Assembly: GCA_947499975.1 (NCBI GenBank)
Contig: CANMQE010000004.1
Location: forward strand, 1-64,000
Source: an uncultured Sphingomonadaceae bacterium
Lineage (GTDB): Bacteria; Pseudomonadota; Alphaproteobacteria; Sphingomonadales; Sphingomonadaceae
Length of the DNA: 64,000 bases
Direction: 5' to 3'
This document shows, in pieces, positions 43,840-52,206 of the stretch. The translations under genes were made by a program, and so were the position numbers. The notes beneath the pieces are model-generated. The model made no database searches. It saw only the letters and a list, made by a program, of their open reading frames with translations, and was not told the DNA's origin. The number at the start of each line of letters is the position of its first letter. Position 1 is the first letter of the stretch.

Positions 43840-45456
43840 TTACTTGGCGTCTTTCTTGGCAGCGGCCTTCTTGGCCGGAGCCTTCTTTGCGGCCGGCTTC
43901 TTGCCATCAGTCTTCTTGTCGTCGGCCTTCTTGGCGGGAGCCTTCTTCGCAGCCGTTTTCTTGGCGGCGGGCTTGGCATCGCTATCGTCCGACTTCTTGG
44001 CGGCGGGCTTCTTCTCCGCAGCTTTGTCGTCGGCCTTCTCGTCGGCGGCGGCCTTCTTGGCCGGAGCCTTCTTCTTAGCCGGTGCCTTCTTCTTGGCGGC
44101 GGGCTTGGCCTTTTCGGCTTCGGCCTCTTCCTCTGCCTCGATCGCGGCTTCCAATTCCTCGCGCGTCACTTCGCGCTCGGTTACGTCGGCCTTGTCGAAC
44201 AGGAAGTCGACGACCTTGTCTTCATACAGCGGTGCGCGCAGCTGTGCCTGGGCCATCGGCTCGTTGCGGACGTATTCGACGAACCGTTCACGATCTTCCG
44301 GGCGATACTGCTGTGCGGCCTGCTGGATCAGCATCTGCATTTCCTGCTGGCTGATTTCCACGCCATTGGCCTGGCCGATTTCGGAAAGCAGCAGGCCAAG
44401 ACGCACGCGGCGCTCTGCGATGCGCTTGTAATCGTCCTTCTCGTCCTCGATTTCCTTCATCGCCGCATCGGGATCTTCTTCTTTCGCAGCTTCCTGCTGC
44501 AGCTGGTTCCAGATCTGCTCGAACTCGGCTTCCACCATGGTGGGCGGCACATCGAAATCGTGATCGGCAGCCAGCTTGTCGAGAAGCTGGCGCTTCATCT
44601 GCGTGCGGGTGAGACCGGCGCTTTCCTGTTCGATCTGGCCCTTCATCAGCTCTTTCAGCTTGTCGAGGCTCTCGAGACCCAGGCCCTTTGCGAACTCGTC
44701 GTCGATCTTGGTTTCGCCTTCGACCTTCACCTGCTTCACGGTGACGTCGAACTCGGCTTCCTTGCCGGCCAGGTGCTCTGCCGGATAATCTTCGGGGAAG
44801 GTTACGGAGATGGTTTTTTCATCGCCCGTCTTCGCGCCGGTCAGCTGCTCTTCGAAGCCGGGGATGAACTGGCCGGAACCGATCACCAGCGGAGCGTCTT
44901 CGGCCTTGCCGCCTTCGAATTCCTCGCCGTCAACGCGGCCCACGAAGTCAATAATCAGCTGGTCGCCCTCGGCGGCCTTCTTCGTCTTCGCGGCATCCTT
45001 GTAGCTCTTCTGGCTCTCGGCCAGGCGGCCCAGCGCCTCGTCCATCTGCTCTTCGGAGACTGGAACGGTCAGCTTCTCCAGCTTAAGCCCCTCAACGGAA
45101 GGCGCCTCGATCTCGGGAAGAACTTCCACTTCCACCTTCAGCTCGGCATCCTTGCCTTGCTCATACCCTTCGGTCATCTCGACCTTGGGCTGCAGGGCGG
45201 GGCGCAGCTTCTTGTCGCGAATCAGCCCATCGACCGATTCGCGCAGCGTGGTGTTGAGAACGTCGGCATGCAGTGCATCGCCATGCATCTTGCGCACGAG
45301 GTTGGCAGGCACCTTGCCGGGGCGGAAGCCGGGCATGCGCACCTGCGGGGCGACCTTCTTCACCTCGGCATCGATCTTCGAATCGATTTCCTTCGCCGGA
45401 ATGGTGACTGTGTAGGCGCGCTTGAGGCCTTCATTGGTGGTTTCGACAATCTGCAT
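43840..45456 (-). CDS. tig: Trigger factor with long Lys/Ala-rich C-terminal tail
   Basis: A 538-residue ribosome-bound chaperone and prolyl isomerase. The ribosome-binding loop is MPGFRPGKVPANLV near residues 42-55. The FKBP-type domain (GDQLIIDFVGRVDGEEFEGG, GFEEQLTGAKTGDEK) is followed by the helical arms. The family is usually about 430-450 residues. Here about 91 residues follow from position 448, made almost only of Lys, Ala, Pro and Asp with repeats such as KKAPAKKA. The tail resembles histone H1-like tails and is probably disordered and basic. Confidence 0.95.
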   Translation of the reverse strand: MQIVETTNEGLKRAYTVTIPAKEIDSKIDAEVKKVAPQVRMPGFRPGKVPANLVRKMHGDALHADVLNTTLRESVDGLIRDKKLRPALQPKVEMTEGYEQGKDAELKVEVEVLPEIEAPSVEGLKLEKLTVPVSEEQMDEALGRLAESQKSYKDAAKTKKAAEGDQLIIDFVGRVDGEEFEGGKAEDAPLVIGSGQFIPGFEEQLTGAKTGDEKTISVTFPEDYPAEHLAGKEAEFDVTVKQVKVEGETKIDDEFAKGLGLESLDKLKELMKGQIEQESAGLTRTQMKRQLLDKLAADHDFDVPPTMVEAEFEQIWNQLQQEAAKEEDPDAAMKEIEDEKDDYKRIAERRVRLGLLLSEIGQANGVEISQQEMQMLIQQAAQQYRPEDRERFVEYVRNEPMAQAQLRAPLYEDKVVDFLFDKADVTEREVTREELEAAIEAEEEAEAEKAKPAAKKKAPAKKKAPAKKAAADEKADDKAAEKKPAAKKSDDSDAKPAAKKTAAKKAPAKKADDKKTDGKKPAAKKAPAKKAAAKKDAK

Positions 45457-45529
45457 GACTAGCCTTTACTCAAAACATCCTTGCGGTTCCCGGTCCGCTT
45501 TACCGATCAGAGACCGGATAAGGCAAAAC

Positions 45530-45614
45530 TGGTGCGGGCGAAGGGACTCGAACCCCCACATCTTGCGATACTGGTACCTAAAACCAGCGCGTCTACCAAT
45601 TCCGCCACGCCCGC
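45530..45614 (-). tRNA. tRNA-Leu(TAG)
   Basis: The reverse complement is an 85-base class II tRNA with acceptor GCGGGCG/CGCCCGC and encoded CCA. The anticodon stem CTGGT/ACCAG has loop TTTAGGT (anticodon TAG). A long variable arm and T arm GGGGGTTCGAGTCCC follow. Confidence 0.95.
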
Positions 45615-45774
45615 GGCCCGATGAACCGTGCAGGCAGGACGCCTGCGAAACGAAGCGGTGCCCATAGGGGGCAAGGGCGCAAAGGGCAAGGATCACGATA
45701 GGCTGATTGTGCATGAGGAACGCTGACCTGCCATGCTGCGTTTGAAAGAGACCAGCAAAGGAAGGGCAATTGCC

Positions 45775-46056
45775 ATGAACTCCGATCACAAGAACGACGC
45801 TGATCACGCAGGGCAGGTGCCCGCGCCAGACCCGCATGAGAAGCCGTTGAGCGCGGAAGAACTCGCCGGCGATATCGATGAACCCGGCAAGGGCGGTGAT
45901 ATCGACGAACCGGGCAAGGGCGGCGATACCGTCGATCCCGGTGTAGGGGGCGACGAATTTCCGGATGGACGCGAGGATTTCGACGAACCGGGCAAGTCGC
46001 CGTCCGAAGTACCTTCCCAGCCTGTGCCGGACATTCCCAACCTTCCACCCGATTGA
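45775..46056 (+). CDS. Acidic repeat protein (DEPGKG repeats)
   Basis: A 93-residue product from ATG 45775, which has aaggaagg eight bases upstream; ATG 45733 would add 14 residues. It is very acidic and probably disordered. Residues about 32-60 contain imperfect 9-residue repeats (GDIDEPGKG twice, then GDTVDPGVG), and DFDEPGKSP follows. The C-terminus is Pro-rich. It has no signal peptide. The function is unknown. The next gene starts 33 bases later. Confidence 0.65.
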   Translation: MNSDHKNDADHAGQVPAPDPHEKPLSAEELAGDIDEPGKGGDIDEPGKGGDTVDPGVGGDEFPDGREDFDEPGKSPSEVPSQPVPDIPNLPPD

Positions 46057-46089
46057 TTTTTGCGTGGGCAGGTATAGGGGCTGTCAGCC

Positions 46090-46374
46090 ATGAGCGAAGA
46101 TACACACAACGATACGCCGCCGGATCACCTGGCCATCAATCCGCGCAGCGAATATTTCGATGCTGACAAGCTGCAGCGCGGCGTGGGCATCAAATTCAAG
46201 GGCAAGCAACGCACCGATATCGAGGAATATTGCATTTCCGAAGGATGGGTGCGCGTGCAGGCGGGCAAGACGGTGGACCGCAAGGGCCGCCCGCTGACCA
46301 TCAAGCTGACCGGACCGGTAGAAGCCTGGTACGAAGATCTGGGCGAGAATCCCCCTGTCGCCAAGGCAGACTGA
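46090..46374 (+). CDS. DUF3297 family protein
   Basis: A 94-residue protein with the compact DUF3297 pattern: HLAINPRSEYFDADKLQRGV, IKFKGKQRTDIEEYCISEGW, KTVDRKGRPLTIKLTGPVEA and WYEDLG. It is cytoplasmic and of unknown function. It is probably co-transcribed with the preceding acidic-repeat gene. Confidence 0.85.
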   Translation: MSEDTHNDTPPDHLAINPRSEYFDADKLQRGVGIKFKGKQRTDIEEYCISEGWVRVQAGKTVDRKGRPLTIKLTGPVEAWYEDLGENPPVAKAD

Positions 46375-46402
46375 TCACTCTCGATTGCTGACTAAACCGC
46401 GA

Positions 46403-46433
46403 GGCGGGCCGTGCCGATTGGCACGCGCCCGCC
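46403..46433. terminator. Hairpin between convergent genes
   Basis: ggcgggc (46403-46409) with gcccgcc (46427-46433) and an inner gtgcc/ggcac form a strong GC hairpin. Only a weak T-rich stretch follows. It separates the convergent DUF3297 and nhaA genes. Confidence 0.55.
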
Positions 46434-46442
46434 TTCGTTATT

Positions 46443-47669
46443 CTAGACGACGGGGCTGCTCGGATCGTCAGCCTCCTCTTCCGGATGCGTCGTGGTGAGG
46501 CGCAGGATGACATAGCCCATCACCGCCGAGATCAGCGAACCTGTGAGAATACCGATCTTCGCCTCGTCGCGCAGGAAGCGGGCCGCATCGCCAGTTCCGG
46601 GGAAAGCGAGTTCGCCGATGAACAGGCTCATGGTGAAGCCGATGCCGCACAGTACAGAAACGCCCCATACTTCCGGCCAGGAACAGCCAGCCGGCATTTT
46701 CACGATGCCCAGTTTCACCGCGGCCCACACCGTGCTGAAGATGCCCACCTGCTTGCCGATCACCAGGCCTGCGGCAATGGCCAGCGGCAGCGGATCGAGG
46801 AGGTTTTCAAGCCCAAGGCCTTCCAGGCTGACGCCTGCATTGGCAAAGCCGAAGATGGGCACCACCAGATAGGCGCTCCACGGCACCAGCGAATGCTCGA
46901 CATTCTCGAGCATGGAATTGCCATCCTTGGTGCGCATGGGGATGGTGAAGGCAGCCAGCACGCCGGCGATCGTGGCGTGAACGCCCGAGTTCAGCACGCA
47001 ATACCACAGCACGATGGTGCCGATCACGAACAGTGACAGGTGGCGGACCTGGAACCGGTTCATCGCCAGCATCACGAGGAACACGGCAAGCGAAATGAGC
47101 AGCCACATGATCTTGGGATCGCTGTAGAAGATGGCGATGATGGCAACCGCGCCGATATCGTCGACAATGGCGACGGTCAGCAGGAACAGGCGCAGCGATT
47201 TTGGTACGCGCGTGCCAAGCAGGCCGATCACACCCATGGCAAAGGCGATGTCCGTCGCTGCCGGAATGGCCATTCCGTTGCGATAATCGGGCGCGCCGCC
47301 GGTCACCAGCAGGAACACGCCGATGGGCGCCGCCATGCCGGCAATCGCCGCTAGGATGGGCAGGGTGCGCTGCGCGGGATCGGACAGGTTGCCGGAAATC
47401 AGTTCTCGCTTCACTTCCAGCCCGACGACGAAGAAGAAGATCACCATCAGACCGTCGTTGATCCACAGGTGCATGGTGTTCAGGTAGAAGGTGTCCTTGG
47501 GCCAGAGATAGCCGTTGAACATCTCGAAATAGGCGGGCGCCACGCCGGAATTGGCCACCACGAGGGCGACGATGGCGACGGCGATCAGCAGGATGCCTTC
47601 GAAAGCATCCGCCTTGAACAGCGTCTTGAAGTTGCGGACGGCGGATTTGATGATGCTGGGTTCAGACAT
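46443..47669 (-). CDS. nhaA: Na+/H+ antiporter NhaA
   Basis: A 408-residue inner-membrane antiporter that expels Na+ in exchange for protons. About twelve membrane helices are seen. The ion-binding aspartates lie in LLTVAIVDDIGAVAIIAIFY, and AIPAATDIAFAMGV carries another conserved Asp. GLEVKRELISGNL is also diagnostic. Start ATG 47669. The length is near that of E. coli NhaA with a short acidic C-terminal tail. Confidence 0.95.
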   Translation of the reverse strand: MSEPSIIKSAVRNFKTLFKADAFEGILLIAVAIVALVVANSGVAPAYFEMFNGYLWPKDTFYLNTMHLWINDGLMVIFFFVVGLEVKRELISGNLSDPAQRTLPILAAIAGMAAPIGVFLLVTGGAPDYRNGMAIPAATDIAFAMGVIGLLGTRVPKSLRLFLLTVAIVDDIGAVAIIAIFYSDPKIMWLLISLAVFLVMLAMNRFQVRHLSLFVIGTIVLWYCVLNSGVHATIAGVLAAFTIPMRTKDGNSMLENVEHSLVPWSAYLVVPIFGFANAGVSLEGLGLENLLDPLPLAIAAGLVIGKQVGIFSTVWAAVKLGIVKMPAGCSWPEVWGVSVLCGIGFTMSLFIGELAFPGTGDAARFLRDEAKIGILTGSLISAVMGYVILRLTTTHPEEEADDPSSPVV

Positions 47670-47804
47670 GGAAAACGCCCTTCTCTAATATCGCCGGTTT
47701 ATGCAAGCCCGCAAAATCCGGTCGCTGGCGACTGGCGCTTATCAATGCCTTTTCAATTGCGTCCCTTAACTCTATGGGGAAACACCTAAAAGCGGGGCAT
47801 TGCG

Positions 47805-49208
47805 ATGGGTGACGCGGCGACAACGGTGCTGGGATGGCTGGCACTTGTCGAACATGAATTGCTGTTGTTTGCGGGATTCTTCTTCCTGCTCGGCGCGATC
47901 GACGAACTGTCGATGGATTTCGCATGGTTCTGGCTTCGGCTTACGGGCCGGGCCGACACGCCCACCCTCAGCCGCCGCGATATTCATTACCGCCACCTTT
48001 CCGGGCGCGCCGCCGTGCTTGTCCCGGCCTGGCAGGAAGCGAAGGTTCTTGCCGACACGCTGGCCCATGCACTGGCCGTGTGGCCGCAGAACGATCTGCG
48101 TATCTACGTAGGCGTCTATCGCAATGACCCATCGACGCTGGATGCAGCGGTGCGCGGCGCGCAGGGCGATCCGCGCGTTCGCATCGTGGTGCACGATCGC
48201 GCGGGGCCATCCACCAAGGCGGATTGCCTGAACCGGCTCTACGCGGCGCTGGAACTGGATGAGCGGCGCGAAGAGCGCGCCGCGCGAATGGTGGTGCTGC
48301 ACGATGCGGAGGACATGGTGGATGCCGCGTCGCTCTCCCTGCTGGACCGGGCCATCGGCCCTTCGCAATTCGTGCAGCTTCCCGTGCTGCCCCTGCCGCG
48401 CAAGGGCGCTCGCTGGATTGGCAGCCATTATTGCGAGGAATTCGCCGAGGCGCACGCCAAATCCATGGTGGTGCGCAATGCCCTTGGCGTAAGCCTGCCA
48501 GCCGCGGGCGTGGGCTGCGCGTTCGAGCGGGCGATGCTGGCAAGGATCGCGCGCGGTTCGGTGCGCAACACGCCGTTCGACGAAGATTCGCTGACCGAGG
48601 ATTATGAACTGGGCATCAAGGTCGCCTCTCTGGGCGGCAAGTCCAGTTTCCTCCGCGTGCGTGGAGACAATGGGCACCTGATCGCAACGCGCGCTTACTT
48701 TCCGTCCGATCTGGGCGTGGCGGTAAGGCAGAAGGCGCGCTGGATGCACGGCATCGCCCTGCAGGGGTGGGACAGGCTGGGCTGGACCGGCGGACCCGCC
48801 GAATGGTGGATGCGCCTGCGCGACAGGCGCGGGCCACTGTCCGCCCTCGTCTTGCTGAGCGGATACGTGCTGATGGCGGTGGCCGCACTGCTGGCAGGGT
48901 TGCGCTTGGCAGGCCTCTCCTCGCCGTGGGAGCCGAGCGGGCTGCTGGTGGCGCTGCTGGCGATAAATATCGCGAGTTTCGCCTGGCGAGCGTTCATGCG
49001 GTTCGCCTTTACCAATGCCGAATACGGCTGGCGCGAAGGCTTGCGTGCCGTGATCCGCATACCGGTCGCGAATGTCATCAGCATCATGTCCGGTTATCGC
49101 GCGCTGTTTGCGTATGGCAGAACGCTGCGCGGAGAGGCTGCCCTGTGGGAAAAGACGGCCCACGATGCGCATCCCGCACGCACCGCGGCGCTTGAATACG
49201 CCAGATGA
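47805..49208 (+). CDS. NfrB-like family 2 glycosyltransferase
   Basis: A 467-residue membrane glycosyltransferase. One helix lies at the N-terminus, and two or three follow the catalytic domain. AVLVPAWQEAKVLADTL opens the GT2 fold and LHDAED is the DxD-type metal site. EDYELGIKVASLGG supplies the catalytic acid, and RQKARWMHGIALQGW is the QxxRW-type motif. The pattern fits the N4 phage adsorption protein NfrB without its C-terminal sensor domains. The stop overlaps the next gene as ATGA. Confidence 0.85.
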   Translation: MGDAATTVLGWLALVEHELLLFAGFFFLLGAIDELSMDFAWFWLRLTGRADTPTLSRRDIHYRHLSGRAAVLVPAWQEAKVLADTLAHALAVWPQNDLRIYVGVYRNDPSTLDAAVRGAQGDPRVRIVVHDRAGPSTKADCLNRLYAALELDERREERAARMVVLHDAEDMVDAASLSLLDRAIGPSQFVQLPVLPLPRKGARWIGSHYCEEFAEAHAKSMVVRNALGVSLPAAGVGCAFERAMLARIARGSVRNTPFDEDSLTEDYELGIKVASLGGKSSFLRVRGDNGHLIATRAYFPSDLGVAVRQKARWMHGIALQGWDRLGWTGGPAEWWMRLRDRRGPLSALVLLSGYVLMAVAALLAGLRLAGLSSPWEPSGLLVALLAINIASFAWRAFMRFAFTNAEYGWREGLRAVIRIPVANVISIMSGYRALFAYGRTLRGEAALWEKTAHDAHPARTAALEYAR

Positions 49209-50359
49209 GGGCGGGCGGCACAGGCAGGCGTGGTTGGCCTCTGATGTCCCTTGGCATGGTGTTGGGGGCGTGGATACTGATGCGCGTTGTGCTGTGGGAA
49301 AACCCCTTTCCGATTGCTGTCTCGCCATTATCCGACGGGTCATCGCACAGCCCGCTATCAGCGAAACTCCTGCCGTCGGCTGCTGCGGATGCGACCCGCG
49401 AAGACGTGAAATGGCCGGTTTCGCCAAGATCGGAGCCGCCCGAGGTGTTGCGCGCGCCCGTACCGCAGATGCTGGTGCGTCCCGATACCGCCCCTCCGCC
49501 AACATCTGAATACCGTGCCCGCAGTGCAGTGGCGCGCGGCAGCCTGCGAGGCGCAGACCGGATCCTGGCGCACACGATGATGCTGGCGGCAGCCTACAGC
49601 GCGGATGGTACCCTTCGTCGGAATGATTTTACCACCGGTGCCGGCCCGATCGCGCCGGGCGTTGTCCATGCGCCGTTGGCGTCGCGCGATTTTGCGCCGG
49701 TTTCTTCCTCTCGCCGCTGGACCGTGGACATGTGGGCGCTGTGGCGGGACGACACCACCACGCCGATCACCTCCGGCAGGCCCAGCTATGGCCGCAGCCA
49801 GATCGGCGCAGTGCTGCGCTATCGACTTTATCCCGCCAGCGACCATGCCCCGCAATTGCATCTGCGCGCCACGCGGGCGCTGGAAGGGGCGAGCGAGGGC
49901 GATCTGGCGGGGGGTGTTTCCGCACGGCCCATTCCCGCACTGCCCATTCGCGTCGCAGCGGAGGCGCGGGTGAGCGAGACAGTTTCAGGCACGCGAGTGC
50001 GCGCGGCGGCCTATGCGGTAAGCGAATTGCCGCCGGTCGAACTCCCCGGCGGCTTCCAGGCGGAGGCTTACGTGCAAGGCGGCTATGTCACCGGCGAATT
50101 TGCGACGCCTTTCGTGGACGGGCAGGCCCGCGTGACGCGCGAACTGGCCGGGACTGACGATTTCCGCCTTACCGCGGGCGGCGCTGTGTGGGGCGGAGCG
50201 CAGGACGATGCGCAGCGACTGGATATCGGGCCAAGCGCAGGCGTCAGCTTCCTTATCGGGCAGGCGCGCGGCCGGATTGCTGCCGATTACCGCTTCCGCG
50301 TGGCGGGCGATGCAGAGCCCTCTAGTGGCCCTGCGCTCACACTCTCGGCAGGATTTTGA
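49205..50359 (+). CDS. Putative outer-membrane beta-barrel protein, partner of the NfrB-like enzyme
   Basis: A 384-residue product. The N-terminus has a hydrophobic segment (LMSLGMVLGAWILMRVVLW), then a Pro/Ser-rich stretch. From about residue 165 there is alternating strand-like sequence (YGRSQIGAVLRYRLYPAS, LHLRATRALEGAS, FQAEAYVQGGYVTGEF) ending in Phe after LTLSAGF. The strand pattern suggests a barrel similar to the C-terminal part of NfrA, which pairs with NfrB in enterobacteria. That homology is inferred from pattern and the ATGA linkage. Confidence 0.6.
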   Translation: MRAGGTGRRGWPLMSLGMVLGAWILMRVVLWENPFPIAVSPLSDGSSHSPLSAKLLPSAAADATREDVKWPVSPRSEPPEVLRAPVPQMLVRPDTAPPPTSEYRARSAVARGSLRGADRILAHTMMLAAAYSADGTLRRNDFTTGAGPIAPGVVHAPLASRDFAPVSSSRRWTVDMWALWRDDTTTPITSGRPSYGRSQIGAVLRYRLYPASDHAPQLHLRATRALEGASEGDLAGGVSARPIPALPIRVAAEARVSETVSGTRVRAAAYAVSELPPVELPGGFQAEAYVQGGYVTGEFATPFVDGQARVTRELAGTDDFRLTAGGAVWGGAQDDAQRLDIGPSAGVSFLIGQARGRIAADYRFRVAGDAEPSSGPALTLSAGF

Positions 50360-50413
50360 TCGGCAGGCACCATTCACCTTCAATCAATCGCGCCTTTGCA
50401 CTAGGCGCAACGC

Positions 50414-51340
50414 ATGGACGTCTATCTCCCCATTGCCAATCTTGCTGTCGACGGTCTCGTGATCGTCGCGCTGGGCGTGGCCACGGGGATCTTGTCGGGC
50501 GTGTTCGGCGTGGGTGGCGGGTTCCTCACCACGCCACTGCTGATTTTCTATGGGATTCCGCCCACCGTGGCCGCGGCATCCGCTGCCACGCAGGTGACGG
50601 GCGCCAGCGTTTCGGGCGTTTTCGCCCATAGCCGCAACGACGGCGTGGATTACCAGATGGGCGCCGTCACTGTGGTGGGCGGCATGGCGGGCGCGCTGCT
50701 GGGAGCGGTCATCTTCAACCTGTTGCGCTCTGCCGGCCAGATCGATGTCGTCATCAACGTGCTTTATGTGGTGATGCTGGGCACGATCGGCGGATTGATG
50801 GCGCGCGAGAGCGTGGATGCGCTGCGCAGCCGTTCCACCAGCAAGGGCGGATCGAGCGCAAAGCGCGCGGCGAAGCGGCGGCATCATCCGATGATCGCCA
50901 GCCTTCCCTACCGCTGGCGCTTCTACAAGTCCGGCCTCTACATCTCGCCGCTCGGCCCGCTGATCCTCGGCGTGATCGTCGGCATCCTCACCATGCTGAT
51001 GGGTGTGGGCGGCGGCTTCTTCATGGTGCCCGCGATGCTGTATATCCTCGGCATGAGTGCAAAGGTCGTGGTGGGCACCAGCCTGTTCAACATCCTTTTC
51101 ATCACGATGCTGGTGACGATGGTGCATGCTTTCACGACGCGTGCCGTCGACATCGTGCTTGCTGGCCTGTTGCTGATCGGATCGGTAACGGGCGCGCAGC
51201 TTGGCACCAGGATCGCCAGCTTTGCAAAGCCGGAACATCTGCGACTGGTGCTGGCGATGATCGTGCTGCTCATCGCGCTGCGGATGGCATTCAACCTGGG
51301 CGTCAGGCCGGACGAGGTTTATACGGTGGTGCCGCTATGA
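50414..51340 (+). CDS. TSUP family (TauE/SafE-type) membrane transporter
   Basis: A 308-residue permease. Two repeated halves each carry the signature GVFGVGGGFLTTPLL (N-terminal) and LMGVGGGFFMVPAML (C-terminal), the inverted-repeat mark of sulfite/sulfonate exporters. A basic cytoplasmic loop (SKGGSSAKRAAKRRHH) separates them. The stop overlaps the downstream TIGR02186-type gene as ATGA, so the two products probably act together. The substrate is unknown. Confidence 0.9.
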   Translation: MDVYLPIANLAVDGLVIVALGVATGILSGVFGVGGGFLTTPLLIFYGIPPTVAAASAATQVTGASVSGVFAHSRNDGVDYQMGAVTVVGGMAGALLGAVIFNLLRSAGQIDVVINVLYVVMLGTIGGLMARESVDALRSRSTSKGGSSAKRAAKRRHHPMIASLPYRWRFYKSGLYISPLGPLILGVIVGILTMLMGVGGGFFMVPAMLYILGMSAKVVVGTSLFNILFITMLVTMVHAFTTRAVDIVLAGLLLIGSVTGAQLGTRIASFAKPEHLRLVLAMIVLLIALRMAFNLGVRPDEVYTVVPL

Positions 51341-52110
51341 GAGCGATACTGACCCTTGCCGCGTGCCTGCTGGCATTCTTCGCGGTTCAGCCTCCCGCCG
51401 TCGCGCAGGATCGCGACCCCATTCTCGTGCCGGAGATTTCCCAGCACGATATCGTTCTGCGCCAAGGGTTTACCGGCGCGACGCTGCTTCTTTACGGTGC
51501 CGTTCTGAACCCTGCCGACAGCGAAATCGAATACGATATCGTTGTCGTGCTGAAGGGCCCGACAGAGCCAATCCAGGTGCGCGAGAAGGAGCGGTTCTTC
51601 GGCATCTGGGTAAATTCCGAGACGACGTCCTATCGCTCCGTCCCGTCGTTCTACGCTATCGCCAGCTCGCGTCCCGTGCTCGATATCGTGGATGAGCGAA
51701 CGGCGGCTATCTACGAGCTTGGCCTTGCCTATCTGCAATTGTCCCCATCCGGCTCGATCGACCCTGAAGAGCAGCAACGCTTTTCCGCAGGACTGGTGGA
51801 CCTGCGTCAACGGCAGGGGCTTTACGTGCAGTTCGACGAAGGCGTGCAGATTTCCGAAGGCGTGCTGTATCGTGCCGATATACCCATTCCGTCCAATGTG
51901 ATCGCGGGCCGCTATGTGGCCGAGACTTTCGCCATTACCGATGGAAGGGTGATTTCGTCCGCCACGTCGGAAGTGCAGGTGTTCAAGGAGGGGTTCGAAC
52001 TGGGCGTGGAGGAAGCGGCCAATGACTATGCCTTTTTCTACGGACTGTTCGCGGTGGGCCTGTCCGTGCTGATGGGCTGGGCCGCGGGCCGCCTGTTCGC
52101 GCTTGTCTGA
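51337..52110 (+). CDS. TIGR02186-type periplasmic/membrane-anchored protein
   Basis: A 257-residue protein with a signal peptide (LAACLLAFFAVQPPAVAQ) and one C-terminal membrane helix (FFYGLFAVGLSVLMGWAAG). The conserved opening is VPEISQHDIVLRQGFTGATL, then LLYGAV, VVLKGPTEPIQVREKER and FFGIWVN. This matches an alphaproteobacterial family that I know as a neighbour of TSUP permeases. It probably serves as an extracytoplasmic subunit. The ATGA overlap supports coupling. Confidence 0.85.
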   Translation: MRAILTLAACLLAFFAVQPPAVAQDRDPILVPEISQHDIVLRQGFTGATLLLYGAVLNPADSEIEYDIVVVLKGPTEPIQVREKERFFGIWVNSETTSYRSVPSFYAIASSRPVLDIVDERTAAIYELGLAYLQLSPSGSIDPEEQQRFSAGLVDLRQRQGLYVQFDEGVQISEGVLYRADIPIPSNVIAGRYVAETFAITDGRVISSATSEVQVFKEGFELGVEEAANDYAFFYGLFAVGLSVLMGWAAGRLFALV

Positions 52111-52206
52111 CGAAAAGCGCCGTTCTCCTACCCTGCTGATTTATGCGATTTTAACTCCGTTGGCCTTAGGCATGGGCTGGTATTCATAGCCAAGAGAACC
52201 AGCACC

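Noticed and set aside
43855..44110. Repetitive GC-rich tract that could be taken for a tandem repeat or CRISPR-like array
   Set aside because: It is the coding sequence for the Lys/Ala-rich tail of trigger factor. Repeats are codon-scale and irregular, with no spacers.
45880..45960. Short direct DNA repeats (about 27 bp)
   Set aside because: They encode the DEPGKG-type peptide repeats in frame and are explained by the protein sequence.
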